DNA from: Loxodes magnus | Taxonomy: Eukaryota; Ciliophora; Karyorelictea; Loxodida; Loxodidae | DNA: 64,000 nt | NCBI GenBank assembly: GCA_946699065.1 | Contig: CAMPDV010000023.1 | Location: forward strand, 682,001-746,000 | Reading direction: 5' to 3' | Part shown: in pieces, positions 23,792-38,000 of the stretch | Layout: each line of letters starts with the position of its first letter | How positions within the stretch are numbered: position 1 is the first letter of the stretch | Made by a program: the position numbers and the translations under genes | The notes under the pieces: generated by a model | Databases searched by the model: none | Told to the model about the DNA's origin: nothing | The model's input: the letters and a program-made list of their open reading frames with translations, nothing else

Positions 23792-25087
23792 TATTCCTCA
23801 ATTATTGTTTCCTTTCTATTCTACTCACTTATTCTCTATATTTCAAGATAAAGCATCTTATAATCAGAGGAATTTGGAAAGTGATTGCTTATTTGATTGG
23901 AAGAATAAGAAATTTAATTAAATTATCTTAAAGAATGCTCACACTAGCTACTCCCAAGTATAAGCACAGTGCATATAACTAAGATTCTTAATACTTGTAT
24001 AATAGGTAAGTATAAAGCTAAATGTAAGTTATAGATATAAGGATGTACCTGTAGCTAAAATAAAAATAAGATATGATATTGTAATTTCTTATTCCAGCTA
24101 ATAATTATATAATTAAAAGTATAAGAGTCTAGATAACTTAGCTATATTTCTTATACACACTTACAATCTTTACTTATTCTAAATCCAAAAAAGATAAGCA
24201 GATAAAATTAAATACTTTATGTGAAGGATTTTTGTAGTAGACATTTAATCAAAACTAATCCTTTCTAACTTATTTATAAATCCTACTTTAAGCATTGCTA
24301 AAATTACTTTTTAGAGTTAAAACTAAAAGGAAAAACTAGTTCAGTAAATATTTCTCCAAAGACATTTTAGCTAAATAATAAGCGTTTTCAATATGATTTC
24401 TATATCCTCTATCTTAAGGATGTCTAGTAGAAAATAGCTATTGCTCGACTAAATAATTTCTAATTCTATTTTTAATCTAGTAAATAGAAAAGAGCAATAA
24501 TATTAATATTCATAGCCTGCATTGCTGTAGATAAATGCTGATAGAAAAAATAAAGCTAAAACAAAGGAAGCAGATACGGTAAAGTTATAAATTATACAGT
24601 CATTGTTTAATGTATTCTTTTAAGAGCTTAATAAATTAGATAAATTACAGATTAAAATAAGTAGAACTTCTAAAAGCAAAAGCTACGATTAATAGATACA
24701 TTTTAAACGGCTGTATAGTCAAAATTTACTCTGCTTGAAAGAAAAAGCATTAAACTTTAAAATATTCTTTGAAAAATAAACAGTATGAAAGTGTAAATTA
24801 TGATATTTTTATATTCAAAGAGTAAAGTTGATAAATATGAGCAAAGTTTCTAAAATAAATTATTTATAGGAATAAGAAGAATTAAATTGATCAGTATAAT
24901 CTAATTATCAAATTATATTTTATAAAATTAGCAAAGACTTTGAAAAATGAATAGAAGCACTAAGATCCGTTACTTTTTTAATTTACAAACGACATACCTA
25001 TTCTTAATATATCTAATTTAAAAAGAAGCAGTATTGCTCTATTAAAATGATTAAAAAATTATAAATCTAAACTCTATTAAGTTTTTG
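23792..25087. other. AT-rich spacer
   Basis: The frame upstream of the membrane-protein start stays open for about 80 bases but lacks an ATG. Beyond that I see no gene. Confidence 0.55.
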
Positions 25088-25984
25088 TCATCTTTGGCTA
25101 TAATATCCATTCATCTAAAAAGGGTAATAGTTGCAATAAGGATGGTAAGGAGGTGGCAAATAGGGATTCTAAAATTCTTAGTACTACATGTTGATTTAAT
25201 TACAAGTTTGAAATTACTAGTCATTATGATAAAATTACTGATTAACCTTCTAAAATCCTCCTACCTGATTTTCAGGATAAACCTCAACTTGGTTAGAAAT
25301 ATTCTTCAATTCAGTTTCTTAAGCGCATTAAAAGTTTTGTTCCTATTATACGAGATTTTAAGGAATCTCAAAAATCTATTTTTCCTATTCTTTAGGTTTT
25401 TCAATTTCTGCAGATTCAGTTTTTACAATGGCCTAGCTTTTATCGGCATTTCTTCTCTTTTTCATAAAATTAGTCAAGGTTTTCTTCAATCGCTTATCTT
25501 TGCACTAGGAGTATTAAGTGGCAAAATCAATTTTTTTACTAATATTCAGGACTTTTTAAAATGTTGCTTTCGCTTCTTTGTCGCTCTTTAGGAAAAGGTT
25601 GACTAATTGGTAAAACCTATTCTTTACTTAATGATTATTCCTTCCTTGAAGCTTTCTACTAATCTCGCTCCAGTCTTTGTTCAAGATAAATTTCTTTCTA
25701 AGTATGATCTCATCTTCATTCTGGGTCCAATTTCCTTTCTTTAGATGTGGATTCAAGTGATTATTGAATCGTTCTCTAATCTTATGACAATTACGTACTT
25801 TTCTATTGCTATGCAGTATTTCGTTAATAGTGTTGGCGATTTTTTGCCAAGGCAACTTTTATTTTACACTATAGGACTTTTCGTTGAAAAACTGCAAAAT
25901 AATTTTATCTTCTTCACTGCTCCAAGTAGCATCTTGATAAAGTTGCAAGTATTTAGGCTCATTACTTATAGGTTTATTTGACAT
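25088..25984 (-). CDS. R2R3-type Myb/SANT DNA-binding protein
   Basis: A 298-residue intronless nuclear DNA-binding protein. Two consecutive Myb repeats occupy residues ~14-135. R2 runs from ATWSSEEDKIIL through LPWQKIANTIN, with a longer than usual loop, to KIRERFNNHL. R3 runs from KGNWTQNEDEIIL through DWSEISRKLQGRNNHQVKNRFYQL, which has the usual recognition-helix pattern NxxQVKNRF. Regularly spaced Trp are all TGG here. A basic patch (FMKKRRNADKS) follows, then a Gln/Asn-rich tail ending in a Pro/Tyr-rich stretch (PYLPPPYHPYCNYYPF), probably an interaction or activation region. The stop is TGA at 25088. This is a probable transcription factor of the c-Myb/CDC5-like class; target genes are unknown. 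Confidence 0.9.
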
Positions 25985-27398
25985 CTTGAAAATTGTAACT
26001 AGTACTTAATTTCTAACTTAAATTTAATTTGTTTTAAACAATTCACTCTAAACTATTTATTTCATTTACGATGCGTTTATTATCACTATCTCCTTCCAGT
26101 CTCCATATTTAATACTTCCTCTGTACTTCTTTTACTAGATTTTATTCATCGATGTAACTTATTAAGAAGAAGTTTAATTAATAGACTAAGCTAAAAGAAA
26201 CTAAATTAGATTACATCAATAGTGAGAAATAAAGCCTATTCTGGTAATAAGTATACAATAATATTTATTTATAAGAACATTTATATTTTAAAAGTATAAT
26301 CAAGTAATTAAGGCTCTAAATTAACCATTATTTAAATTTTAAACAGTTAACTTCTCCTATTTTTATTCTTATGAGTAGAATTTACCCTACAATATAGAAC
26401 ACTTTTTAATTAGTGCTGTAGATAAATTGTATGAAACGGTAGTTTTCATTAAATAAAAGAAAATTCTAATAAATTTTAAAGAGCTTGATATTCTTTATTA
26501 TTCAAAGCTATTGCAAGTAAAATTTTGAGTCAATTCAATGTATTAGTTTATCTAAATTGAACGATTACTCAAATTATATCATTAATAGCTAAGGAATTAA
26601 ATTATTACTTCTTTTGCTAGAAGATTTGATTCTGTTTAAAAATATCAAAGCAGATGTTATCTTTAGAAGTATTTCTTAATAAAATGCCATCAAATAATCG
26701 TTTATTTTTTATTGAATATATAAGGTTACTTGAAAGTAAAGTATCTAGACTTATTTTATAATAAAATTTTTCTTTTGCTGTTAAGTTTAGTCACTAGCAT
26801 TGTTTTAGAGCTTTAAAACTAAGCAAAAAGCTTTCAGGGATGAAATTAGCAAATATTTAAAATTATAGTAAAATTGTAATTTGATAAAAGACTAAAGTGA
26901 CATTATTAAGATATTATTTTGAAAAGAGAAATTTGCTTAGTAAAAATGATAAATCACATTTGCTTTATTAAGTTCCAAATAAAAACTAACTGTTTACTCA
27001 TTTAGTATGCTACTATTTGATGCTCATGATTATAATCATTAGTTATGTTGATTTCATAATTCTGATTTTAACATGTAAGTTAATTAACTTCAATTAAACG
27101 CTTAGTAATGCAAATTAAGGTTTTAACTCGCCTGGGGTTAACTTTGAGAGTTTATTTAATAATAATATATCTTAGTAATTTAAATCTTAAAATCAAAGCT
27201 TTTAATTAATGTACTTTAAGCATACCATTTTAATTAATCCTTTAGTAGCTCTGACTTTCTTAAGAAATCTTATAAATTAAAAGTTATATTTGATTTAATA
27301 GCATTGATTATAACTATAATTTAGCTTGCTTTTATGATTAAATACATTTTATTTGAAAATGTTAAAGATAAAATAAAGGTAAGAATCTTTTCTTTCAA
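25985..27398. other. AT-rich spacer
   Basis: About 1.4 kb with no supported gene, RNA or repeat. Confidence 0.6.
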
Positions 27399-28259
27399 TC
27401 AGTTATTTCCATTGTTAGGTGGTCTTACTTCGCCTTGCTATAATCCTTACTACTGGTTTTAAACATTTGGCTAATATTATTAAGGTAGGTTCTGCTGGTA
27501 GGGTATTTATTACTACTGAGGTTATATATACGTATATGGCTAAACTTAGGGGTATAGATTCTGAGGCTACTAAAACTGAAGACCTTATTGTGGCTAAATT
27601 TATTACCCATATTACTACTAATATATGATGTTTCCAGGAACAACGGAACCTTGTACAGGAATTCCCTAGTGAATAGGAATTTAGGTTTAATTTTATACAA
27701 GTGGTTATTGCATTTAATATTATGGTGATAATCTATTTATGACTAATATGATGACTGGGTATAATAAACATTAAAACACTGCAGTGGCTAAAATGAAACC
27801 TGATCCAACAAAGGCTATATATGTATTAGTCTCACTAAGTTCGCATTCATCCCATTCCTCATCGTCATCATCTCAGCAAATATGATCACCATTGATATCT
27901 TAGCATTAAGAATCGTCACTATAGCATATATCATAGTAATCTATTAAAACAGCTAAAAAGCCTATTGACATAATAAGTAAATAAACGCTATAAATTATTT
28001 GCCCAATCACTGTTATAGTTAAAAGTGTTCTAGTATTTTAGTGTTTCTTAAATCCTAAGTAAAAGCAAGCTACATATGACATAGGAACCAGGCACAAAGC
28101 GAAAGCTATTCCGTATAAAGTAGAAATCATAAAGATAATAAAGGCGATAAAGCTTAGTGAACTAATAAGAATTGAAAAGATAAGTGTAGTCTTAGCAAGA
28201 TTTTTGTAGTTATTTTGTACTTCCACACAACCAAACGCAGATATAACTTGAGTATCCAT
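27399..28259 (-). CDS. Tetraspan membrane protein with Gln/Pro/Tyr-rich tail
   Basis: A 286-residue intronless protein. Four membrane helices are visible at about residues 23-45 (LIFSILISSLSFIAFIIF), 50-68, 78-105 and 152-178. Between helices 3 and 4 a ~45-residue acidic loop carries Cys residues (ICYSDDSQCQDINGDHICWDDDD) and could be an extracellular disulphide-bonded or Ca2+-binding loop. The last ~110 residues are low-complexity Gln/Pro/Tyr (QIQPQQGLQFQQPQNLYPQV), mostly from TAA/TAG/CAA codons, and probably lie in the cytosol. Topology is like small tetraspan families, but no named family fits. The single internal TGA is Trp in ICWDDDD; stop TGA 27399. Confidence 0.7.
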
Positions 28260-28691
28260 TTAATTTATAAAACTTTGTAAAATTTATTTCCTAATTTAAA
28301 GCTTTAAACGTTAATTAATTAATCAGAATAAAGCATTCCTTTTAAGTCTTTATATCGCTTTCCTAGCTTGCTAAATTAATTAACTACTAATAGTTATAAA
28401 TATACTTATGGTTATTTAAGTTAAATATAGGCTTATTTTAAATTATCTTAGAATGATAACTTTGCTTGACTAAAGTATTTGCAATATTTCATAGACTAAT
28501 TAAAAAATTAACGAAATCTAAACTAAGTAAGGTTGAATTATAGATGCAAGTTATTTAAAAGCATAAATGATCCTAAAGCATAAATGATTCTAAAGCATTG
28601 GAGCTGTATGCAATGAATAAAAGCTTAATATTAAAATAAGCTAATAGCTTAGGAAATATTCTTCATATAATTCGTTAATAAACTTATTTAA
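28260..28691. other. Divergent intergenic spacer
   Basis: This 432-bp gap lies between the tetraspan and POC5-like genes, which face away from each other. It holds a short direct repeat near 28559-28600 (GCATAAATGAT.CTAAA, two to three copies). Promoters for both genes presumably lie here. Confidence 0.5.
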
Positions 28692-29626
28692 ATGGCTTAG
28701 TAAGATATTGACTTCTAAACTAATTTATCAACTTAGTTAGAAAAAGTAAAAAGATTGGTTCTTGATCATTACAAGTAAGACCAAGCTAACTTGAAATTTG
28801 GTTTGGAAATGAAGGCAAATGATTAGGAGGATAAATTTAAATCAGTGCTTCAAAGTAAAAAAGAGGAAGCTCAATAGTTAAAAGATAAAGTCTAAAAATT
28901 AAAAAAGAAGCTTAAAAAATAGAAGAAGTGCAAAAAGAAGAGTGTTAACAAGCTGTGGCTACAAAAAATCCTACAAATTTATTTCTAAGCTTGGCTTAAA
29001 TTTTTAAAAGAGAAAAAACATAGAAATAAGGTAATTTTAATCCAATTAGATGTATGATTATTGTAGAAATTTCTACAAGAGAGGAGTACTTAGAAGCAAT
29101 TTCCAAGATTGAAAATCAAATGCAAGACTTTTACTTAAAGAATAGCTGCAGTTAACAGCAAATGAAAAAGTTGAATAAGCGAAAGTGAAAATTCACTGTG
29201 GTATGTTCTATTTTAGTTTAATATGTAGATTATGCATCTGAACTTGAAAGGTTGAATAAAATAGTGCAACGGTTAAGTGAGGATATAAGAGCTGAAAAAT
29301 TGGAAAAAGAAACTTTAAAATATTAGTTCGATTAAGCATTTTAGAGAGGTCAATACGCCTTGCAAATGGAAAGAAGTATACTAAGTTAGAAGAAACTATA
29401 CGAATAGATGTAGGATTGAAAACAAAATTTCATTAAAATTATTCTATTATCATAAAGTGATTTATTAAGTTATCATTCTATCTTTGACCAAAAATACTAA
29501 TTTTTCCAAAGCAAAGCCACTATCAAAGTTAGATTAAAATGCAACTTAAACTCTTTAAAATTTAATGATGTCTTAATTTACTCTTAGGTAATACATTCTT
29601 CATGTAGGTTTTTATTTATGAATTGA
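28692..29626 (+). CDS. POC5-like centrin-binding centriole/basal-body protein
   Basis: About 295 residues after removing two introns (29031-29049, 19 nt; 29201-29228, 28 nt); the spliced length divides by three. The N-terminal 90 residues form a charged coiled coil. Two Sfi1/POC5-type centrin-binding patterns follow: KILQIYFQAWLKFLKEK and YKRGVLRSNFQDWKSNA. Then comes a coiled coil ending in FDQAFQRGQYALQMERS, which closely resembles the AF.RG..AL..E motif I recall from animal POC5. POC5 binds centrin in the distal lumen of centrioles, and ciliates have many basal bodies. TGA is Trp in NFQDWK and MQDWKQ; stop TGA 29624. The last ~60 residues are less conserved and the end could differ. Confidence 0.7.
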
Positions 29627-32039
29627 ATATGATATATTAAATAAATTTATTATCTATTTTAATTTACAAATCACTTAGATGCTGCTTTATCATTTATAGA
29701 TTATATTAATAAAATTAGACATAATAACTTATTAAGTAAAGCAGATGTATTAATAAATTTAGAATTAGCTTTAAAAATATTTGGAAATGCTTAGTTTAAT
29801 AATTAAGGGTTAAGGTAAATGATAAACTTTTTACTATAATAGAATTATTAAGCAATCATATTAGCTTTTAGGCATTCAAAAGCAATTAATTACTTTAGTT
29901 AAAGCAAATCTTCTAAATCTTGAATTTAAGATTAAAAAATTAATAAAAGCTATAAAATCTATTATTTAAAGGCAATATTCATAAATCTACTTATAAAGCT
30001 TTCAAATAAATAATAGTTTTAGGTATCTATTTTTATTAAATTAAGCTACTTATTTAGTAAATAATCCTTAATAATATAAATTTAAATTATTTAAGTTTCA
30101 GTTTTTCTAATTAAAAGAATAATTTGCTTAAAGATAATTTAAAATAGTTTAATTGGTTAAGAAGAGAATATTGTAGTCAAAATCATTTAATAAATATAAT
30201 TAGCTTATTATTAAGATAGAAAGACTTAACAAATAAGCTTGGCTTTAATTTCTATTTAAGACAGTTCTATCATTTATAATAATATGCATATGGAAATCAG
30301 ATAGAATAGCTATGATAGCATCTGTTTAGATAATATTTTCGTTTATCTAAATAAGATAGCATTCTTTCAAATATATTCTTAATGTTAGAATAGATAAATA
30401 GCAATTCGCAAATAATAGCCTAATTATATAATCTAAACTTTTCAGTTTAATTAAATATAAGTATGCATATCTTTTAGGATTAAGTAGATATGTTTTATCT
30501 TTAAAATGAAAATTAATAATAGCAATGAAATAATACTTATGAGAGTATCTAGTATAATACTTCTTATTTAGAATTTCATAGTAAGTTTATCTATATTTTA
30601 AATTTAATATTTCTTTAAAGGAATGCTAAATATCTACGTTTATTAGATGCATATATTTAATATTTTTATGAAAGATACATGAAATCATAAAATTTGCTTC
30701 TATATAAATATCTATCTTTAGCTGACTAACCAATAAACATTATAAAGGATAAGTCATATGAGATATATCTTTTACATTTGAGGGACATTTTAATGCTCAA
30801 ATGCCAAATAGCTAAATATAATAATTATTAATTTAATTTAAGCTGATATTTTTATTATAGTTTAAGATATTTAGCAAGAAAAATAAAAGCAAAGCATATT
30901 TTATATTCAATTAAACTGTTAATATCAACTCTTAAAATTATAACTTTAATATCTATCTAATTATTTATCAAATCTATGTGCTAAGAAATTCAAATAGAGA
31001 AACTTTTTCCAATTTACCTAAATCCTTTCATGAGATTTTAATTTATGAATACAAAAAATTATTTGGATTCTTTAATTTATAATAATTTTAGCTTCAGCAA
31101 TGTAAAGCTAAATATTATAGTAAAGTTTGTATTTTTAATGAGAGTGTTTTTTGATTTTTAATAACTCTTATTTATGGAAATAATAATTTAAAGTACTTAA
31201 ATGAAGAAAGCTTGCTTTTTTTATTTTAACATTTATTTCTCCTTTATTTGTAATAGATAAAAACAATACTAAATCAATAATTTTAACATTCTAAAAATTA
31301 AAATATTTAAAATCTATTTGTCTATTGCTAAAAAGCTAATTTATAATAAGTAACTAAATACGAAATTAATAGAGGAAAGCATTACATAAAGCTATTAACT
31401 TTTATTATTTATTTTTTACGAAATGTTACCTAAGATATTTGATAAAATAACTAGTTTTAAAACTTAGTTCATTTGCTTGCTTTCAATGTATTAAATAGCT
31501 GAATGTGAAGATAAATTTAAATAAATAAAAAATTAATAAAAATATAGTATAATTAGGAAATAAAATCCCTTATTGTATATGGCATGTCCCATATAAATAA
31601 TAGCATTCATTTATTTAGTCAGATAACTTATTAATTTATGCTAAAATAATAATCTCTTTCATTTAGTCACAAAAAGTAAGTTAAATAAAGCATAAATACT
31701 TAAATTATATGCTTTAAAGAGGTATAGAATGATAATTATTTATACTAACTTGTTCTCTTACAATTTTGTAATACCTTTTAATATACCTCCATACTTTCAT
31801 CTATTATTTTGTCAATTCAACCAGGTTTTTTAAATTTGATTTGAGCAATTAGCAAGCAAAGGTAAATGATTTAAACACAACATCTTATGTAAATAACAAG
31901 ATAAATAGCTTAAGTTATTTGAGTTTAATAATAAGCTAAATAAATAGAATAAAGAGGTCTTTGAATTAAGTTTAATGAAGGATTTAAATTAGATAAACTA
32001 AATTGCGTTATTTTAAAATAAACTTACCTATTTATAAAT
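29627..32039. other. Long AT-rich spacer
   Basis: About 2.4 kb, strongly AT-rich. No supported reading frame, structured RNA or mobile element is seen before the channel gene. Confidence 0.6.
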
Positions 32040-35000
32040 ATGAGTTAGATTCACCAACTTAACGTTTTTCACGGTGATTTCGTTCTTCTCAACTACGATT
32101 CTAAAGGTGCTTTTGGTTATCTTGGAGTCAGAGATTAAACTATGGCTTCACTAGATTAGTCCATAATTATTAACTAGGCAATTTTATATCAAAACAAGGA
32201 AAAGTAAAATTTGTTCAATAACTGTGTTTTTCAAATTTTACTCGAGGATGATGAAGCTCCTAAAAATACTCCAATAAAGTTTGGAAGTATCGTTAAATTT
32301 AAGCATGCTTCCAGTGGCAATTACTTAACAACAAAAGAAGAATTTTTCTCTTAAACCCACTATTTTATAGTGTCTGTGAGTGAAAAGTAATAGCAAAATT
32401 AGTGTTTTATAATTCACTCAAAGTTTAAAATTAAAAAAGAAGCAGAACATATCCAAAGTGGTGATTCAATTTGCATTTAATCTTTCGTTACCGAGGTTTA
32501 TGTTTCTATTCAAAATTTGTAAACAAATACATAAGTAAAATAAACTCTCTTTTAGGAAAACTTATAAAGTGTTGTTGCAATGAACAAAAAGCAGGGATGG
32601 AAAATCTTTATAAGTAACAGACCAAGTTTAGAAAAGTTTTTCATCAATGGAGGAGATTTTATTAGACTTTTCCATATAGAAGTTGGAGGAAACATCTCAG
32701 CTAGATGAGACGACTTTGAATACAGATATAAAAATAACTGTCTAGAGAATATCTTTAATAAGATAGGAAGAAATTTAATAAAAAATCAACGAATTGTATT
32801 AAGGTAAAGCTCTGAAATTTCAAAATCAGATTAAAGTTACAACATTTAATCTCTATTTCAAGTGGAAAAGTAAAAATCAGATGATTGTATGCCAATTTAA
32901 TATGGTGAAATAGTTAAATTCAGACATTTTACAACAGGTGGATATTTGGCAATTGAAGAAGGAAGTTTCATACTATTAGATCAAGTGACATCTGCTACTA
33001 ACTTCAAAATAATAAACTTTTAGTACGAAAACTAGAAATTTGTTAAATTAAAAAACTGTCGAATTCTAATTATTTAAGAGAAAAATAATAAATAGAGAGG
33101 AAAATAGGAAATATCAATAATTTCAGGTTCTAAATACAATAAGGAACTTATAGGAGTTATTCAAAATTATTAATCAGAATCGGAGTCAGAAAATGAACAG
33201 GAATCTATTTCAAGTAGTCAAATTATAACAAAAAAAGCTGATAATTCACTGAGATGATTAAACTAAAATTAAAAATTTTACTTTTAAGAAAAATGAAAGA
33301 AATATTTACACTTGATAATGGAAGCCATCCATAAAAGATAAGAAGGAGAACTTCTTATAGAAATATACAAGAAAGAAAAATCCTTGATAGTTCAAAAGAA
33401 TCAACAAGGTCAATAAGTATTTTAAATAAATCCCTATCGAAATAACTTCAATTAATCTTACTTAGTCTTTTAGAAATCATTGATTTAATTCATAGACAAG
33501 CTGAATGAATTTAGATAACAAATAAATATAAGGTAAGAAAATATTTCTCAAAAGAGAGAGCAAATAATCTAAAACAGTTTAAAAGAAAATGATTTACTCT
33601 TTGTATAAGAAATCTTTAAAAAGTTGATTAGTAAAGTAGGGAACATAGACTGGATAGACTCTAAATTATTACAACTGGAAGATTTTAGATAAATCTTCAA
33701 AGATAAATAATACTTCTTAAGTTATTAAATCTAGAAATACTTTAGATAAATTTATCTCATTGAAGTCAGCTTATATATTCTAGAAAGAATTAAGACCGAT
33801 TACCTTGTGGAAATCTAATTTAATGAATTAAAGAGTGAAGCTTATTAGAATAAAATAACAAATCAACTAAAAACAATTTGCCTATTAATTCATCTATTTC
33901 TAAATCTGATGCTAGAAAATAATACCAAAAATGTTGACGTCTTATAATAAGTGTGCTCAGTGTAAATTCTGCTGGATAATATTTTAGTCGATTGGGAATG
34001 AACTTGCATACGCCACATTTTAAAATATTAGAAAAGTAATGAGTGAATGAAATAAAGCCTTAACTAGTAATTCATTTAAGAAAGTATAATAATACCTATG
34101 GAATCTAATTTAAAATAAGGGAATACTGAGTTTTCAATCAAATGTCTTTAAATTTTGAGGAGATTTTGTTAACCAGGTAGTTTTGGTGATAGCTAATTAT
34201 AAAGGTTAATTTGCGAGCTATTATTTGGCAGAGAAAACTAAAACTGATCAATAATATAGTCTAGTTTAATATATCATTTTAAAATTAAGGATTAAGTTTG
34301 GTACATAACAACGAATTTAGAGCAGAAAAGTCTGCCTAAAAATGATTATGCCTAAGAATAGAGCATCTAAAATTACTAATAGAGATGAAATAAAATAAAC
34401 GAGTAAATAAAAGGTTGAACAAGCGTTGAAGAATTTCTTAATGATAAAAACAAATAATTCAAAGACCAAAAAAAATTCTTATTGGAACAAATAAGACTCT
34501 TCGCTTCCTTATGTTTAGACTGCTTTTAATACGGCTAAGAAATAATATAGAAATTAATACCAATAGACTTAATTTTATATATAGTTGATAATGATTCTAT
34601 AGCATAAGTTGATAAAAGATTATTTGTAGTTCTTCTAAAAAACTTGTATATTAATCATTATACAAGCGGAAAAGTTAGTAACAATGTGCAATAAATATGA
34701 ATATGCTGGGAAGATTGATTCGATGCAATACAATACCTGAACTAGTAAGAGCAATTCAAATTATTCATGCACGAAAGAATTGATTATAGTATTCTAATTC
34801 TAAAAGATAATAAATAAGAAAACCTTTCTAAAAAATAGGATCTATTATAAAAACTAAAGGAAATTTATGTGCAAAGATCCAAGCTTAAATATTGAATTAT
34901 AAAAGAGATTTACACGATGAATATTTAGAACATTAATGAAGCATCTCTAAAATATTATCAGGAGATATTCCAAATCTTCAATACTTTATAGCTCTTAAAA

Positions 35001-38000
35001 TTCTTCCGAAATTAATATAATAAATATTTAAAATTTTTGTTTGAAAAAAATGAATTAAAATTTTTATGGGAATTCAACGATGGTTAAAAAGCTCTTATTT
35101 AGAATAATGAAATAATTATATAGGACTAAAATGGATAGAAGCTTAGCAAAATTTAAGATGAAAATTTAATAAAAGTTCCAAAATTTAAATATAACTTTAT
35201 CCAAGCGCAAGATCACTCGTTATTTAAAAGTAAAATCAGCAAAAATTAAAGAAATTAATTTGTCTAAATTCTCTAATAAATTGACGGGTAACTGAAAACC
35301 TTTGCTTAATCTTCTCAAACCTCCCGTTCCGAAAGTAAATCTTTTAAAGAATAAGAACTAATTAAATTAAAATCCTTCGCACTCGAAATTTTAATTAATA
35401 TGTACCAGCTTTAATGCAACGAAATGGCTTTAGGAGTGTGGGATAGCATTGTGTTTGAAGTAAAATAAATTTTATAAAACCCAAAGAGTATAAAAAATCA
35501 TTGAGGATGAAGTTAGAAGCTAGAAAAGGAAGTAAGCTAAGAATAAGATACAGATAAAAAATTAACAGATATGAATTATTTAATCATCTATAAAGATGAA
35601 ATTAACTAAAAAGATATTGAAATCTTAGAAAAAAAATTCGAACATTAATTTTTTAAGTACAAAGACGAAATAAAATAAGAATATTTTGAAATTTGGTAGT
35701 AATATTCTTAACCAGGTTTTGATCACATTATACCTGTATTAATTGAATCAGTCTTATAAAATGATGAGTAACTTATAATAAACAGCATGGATTTGCTTGC
35801 AATGCACTTTAGTTAGTCTTACAATATTGGTAGTACTCTAAATAATGCTACTATAACTTTCAAGCAAGAGGATTTATACACTCATTTATAAATTGTTAAT
35901 ATGAAGAAGTAGTTTTTGTTTTTAGCTAATTAATTATAGGATAGCGATGATGAAGTCCTTTGTGAGAAGATCTTAGAGTGTTTTAGAGGAAAATAAAGCC
36001 TAGGATTTATAAATTTGTGTTTAGGTCATTCAGAGGACAAAATTTAAAATGTAGAAAATATTGAAGACATTTGGGATATCTAAATCTTAAAGGAAAACTA
36101 AACTTGGTTAGCTTTTGAAAATATAAATGTCATAGTGATATCATTCCTATTATAGAAAAGTACGACTAAGAATTTTGAGCAAAAGTATTTAGTAGATGTC
36201 AATAGCAAGAAATTTTAACTAATTAAAGTTTGCTACGATTTCCTTTACCTATCTTGTAAAGATAAATATTCAGCTAAAAATCAGATAACTACTAAGTAAA
36301 ATTTAGATTTCTTTTGGTAACAATTAAACTATAAAAACTTGCAGAAATATGTAATCTAATTACTAGTATAACTAGCTTATTAAAATGATGATATTATAAG
36401 TAAAGTTTCTGAAAAAAAAATTAAATATCTTGTTTAATAATTAGATCCCAACCAAGACCATACTTTAAAATTCTAAAGTAAAATAATCAGATTGCTTAAC
36501 TTCCTTACTAGTACAAACATAGGTGAGAAAAGAGATATCCAAAAAATTATAATGTAGTAGTTATAAGAAAATTAGGAACTTTGAAATTTCATTGTAAGCT
36601 AAATTAATTTTAATGAAGATTTAAGTACTAGTCCCTAAGTCCTTTCTTTAATTGGACCTAAATTAACATACTGAAATGATCTTATTACTTTAATTGCATG
36701 CTGCTCAAGAAGAGATGATCTTTTAAGCTATAAGCTATTTGAAGAGCATATAATTTCCTTAGATAAGATCATTCAAATTCTAAGTAATCCAAATATTTAA
36801 GACCAATTTACCTACTTCACTTTCGTCAAAGCCTTCACTTAAGTCTAATGTAAGTTCGACGAAGCATAAAATGCTTAAGATACAGGATTATAAAAACTAT
36901 CTAATAGTTAAGGTCTACAAGTAATTTTAAAGAATAGCTCTTTAATAGTAGATAAATTACTAAAAAATCTAAAGGAAATAGACGATTTTCTTAAGAAAAC
37001 TCTAATTTCCAAAAGATAAATTTAGTAATAAAACTAATGGAAATACTTCAAAATCAAAGAATTTAAAAAGAACTAAGACAAAAATTAAAACTAAAATTAA
37101 GTAAATATTTTAAAATTGTTTGTAAAAGGAAAGACAATAGAATAGCAATAATAAATAGATATCTAAAATGAATAATAAAAAATACTAAATGAAAAGGCAG
37201 TTTAAGAAAGACTAAGAAGAGAACTGAATTTTAATCTATATATAACAATGAAATTTATTATTCCTTTAGTAAATCAAATAATCGAATATGATTAAATTGC
37301 AGTGTTTTTTGAGATAATAAAGACAGAATACTTATTTTCCAATATTTAAAAGCTGATTCAAATTCAAAGACATATTTAAGCTAATCAAACCATTTAATAC
37401 CGTACAATTTGGTTTTAGTTTCTCTAAAGCTTGCTAAATTCTCAAAATTAGTAAATTAGAATTTTTATGAAGCAAAAAGACGAGTATAACTAAACTATTG
37501 GAAAGGATAGAGAACAATTTATCTTAAAAATTGTAGAAGATCTAAGATATTTAGGAATAAGCGACAATGGAGTTATTACTTCAAATAGTTACAACTTCTT
37601 CAGCTCTAATTATTTACATTAAAACGAAATTAACTAAATTAGTTGGATCTAGAAATTCATTTTGCCTAAAATTAAAAAAGTTTGATATAATACTTACGTG
37701 AAAATTACTAACTAGATGCTTGAAAAAAATCAAGAAATAAAAATGAATTTTAAAGATATATCTGAACAGTTAGATATAGTAGAATCTATAGAAGTGAAAT
37801 AGTTAATATTCCTTTTAAATAGTTCTTACAATTCCTTTTTCAGCTATGATTAGAATCAAATTTATTAAAAGATATTTAGATAGATAATCCATAGTAAAGA
37901 AAATTTAATCTTATTTAACTAGAGAATTAGCAGTATAATGCAGAAAAATAAGCTAGCACTTAGAACTTAAATTTACCTTTTAATTTCGCTGTAAGGATGT

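Noticed and set aside
25085-25591. Plus-strand hydrophobic frame of 168 residues
   Set aside because: It lies antisense to the Myb gene, whose frame has conserved domains.
27419-27628. Plus-strand frame that looks unusually GC-rich and organelle-like
   Set aside because: It is antisense to the Gln/Pro/Tyr-rich tail of the tetraspan gene; the base skew comes from that low-complexity tail.
27425-27700. Minus-strand 91-residue standard-code frame
   Set aside because: It is a different frame from the Gln/Pro/Tyr-rich tail that continues the tetraspan protein to TGA 27399.
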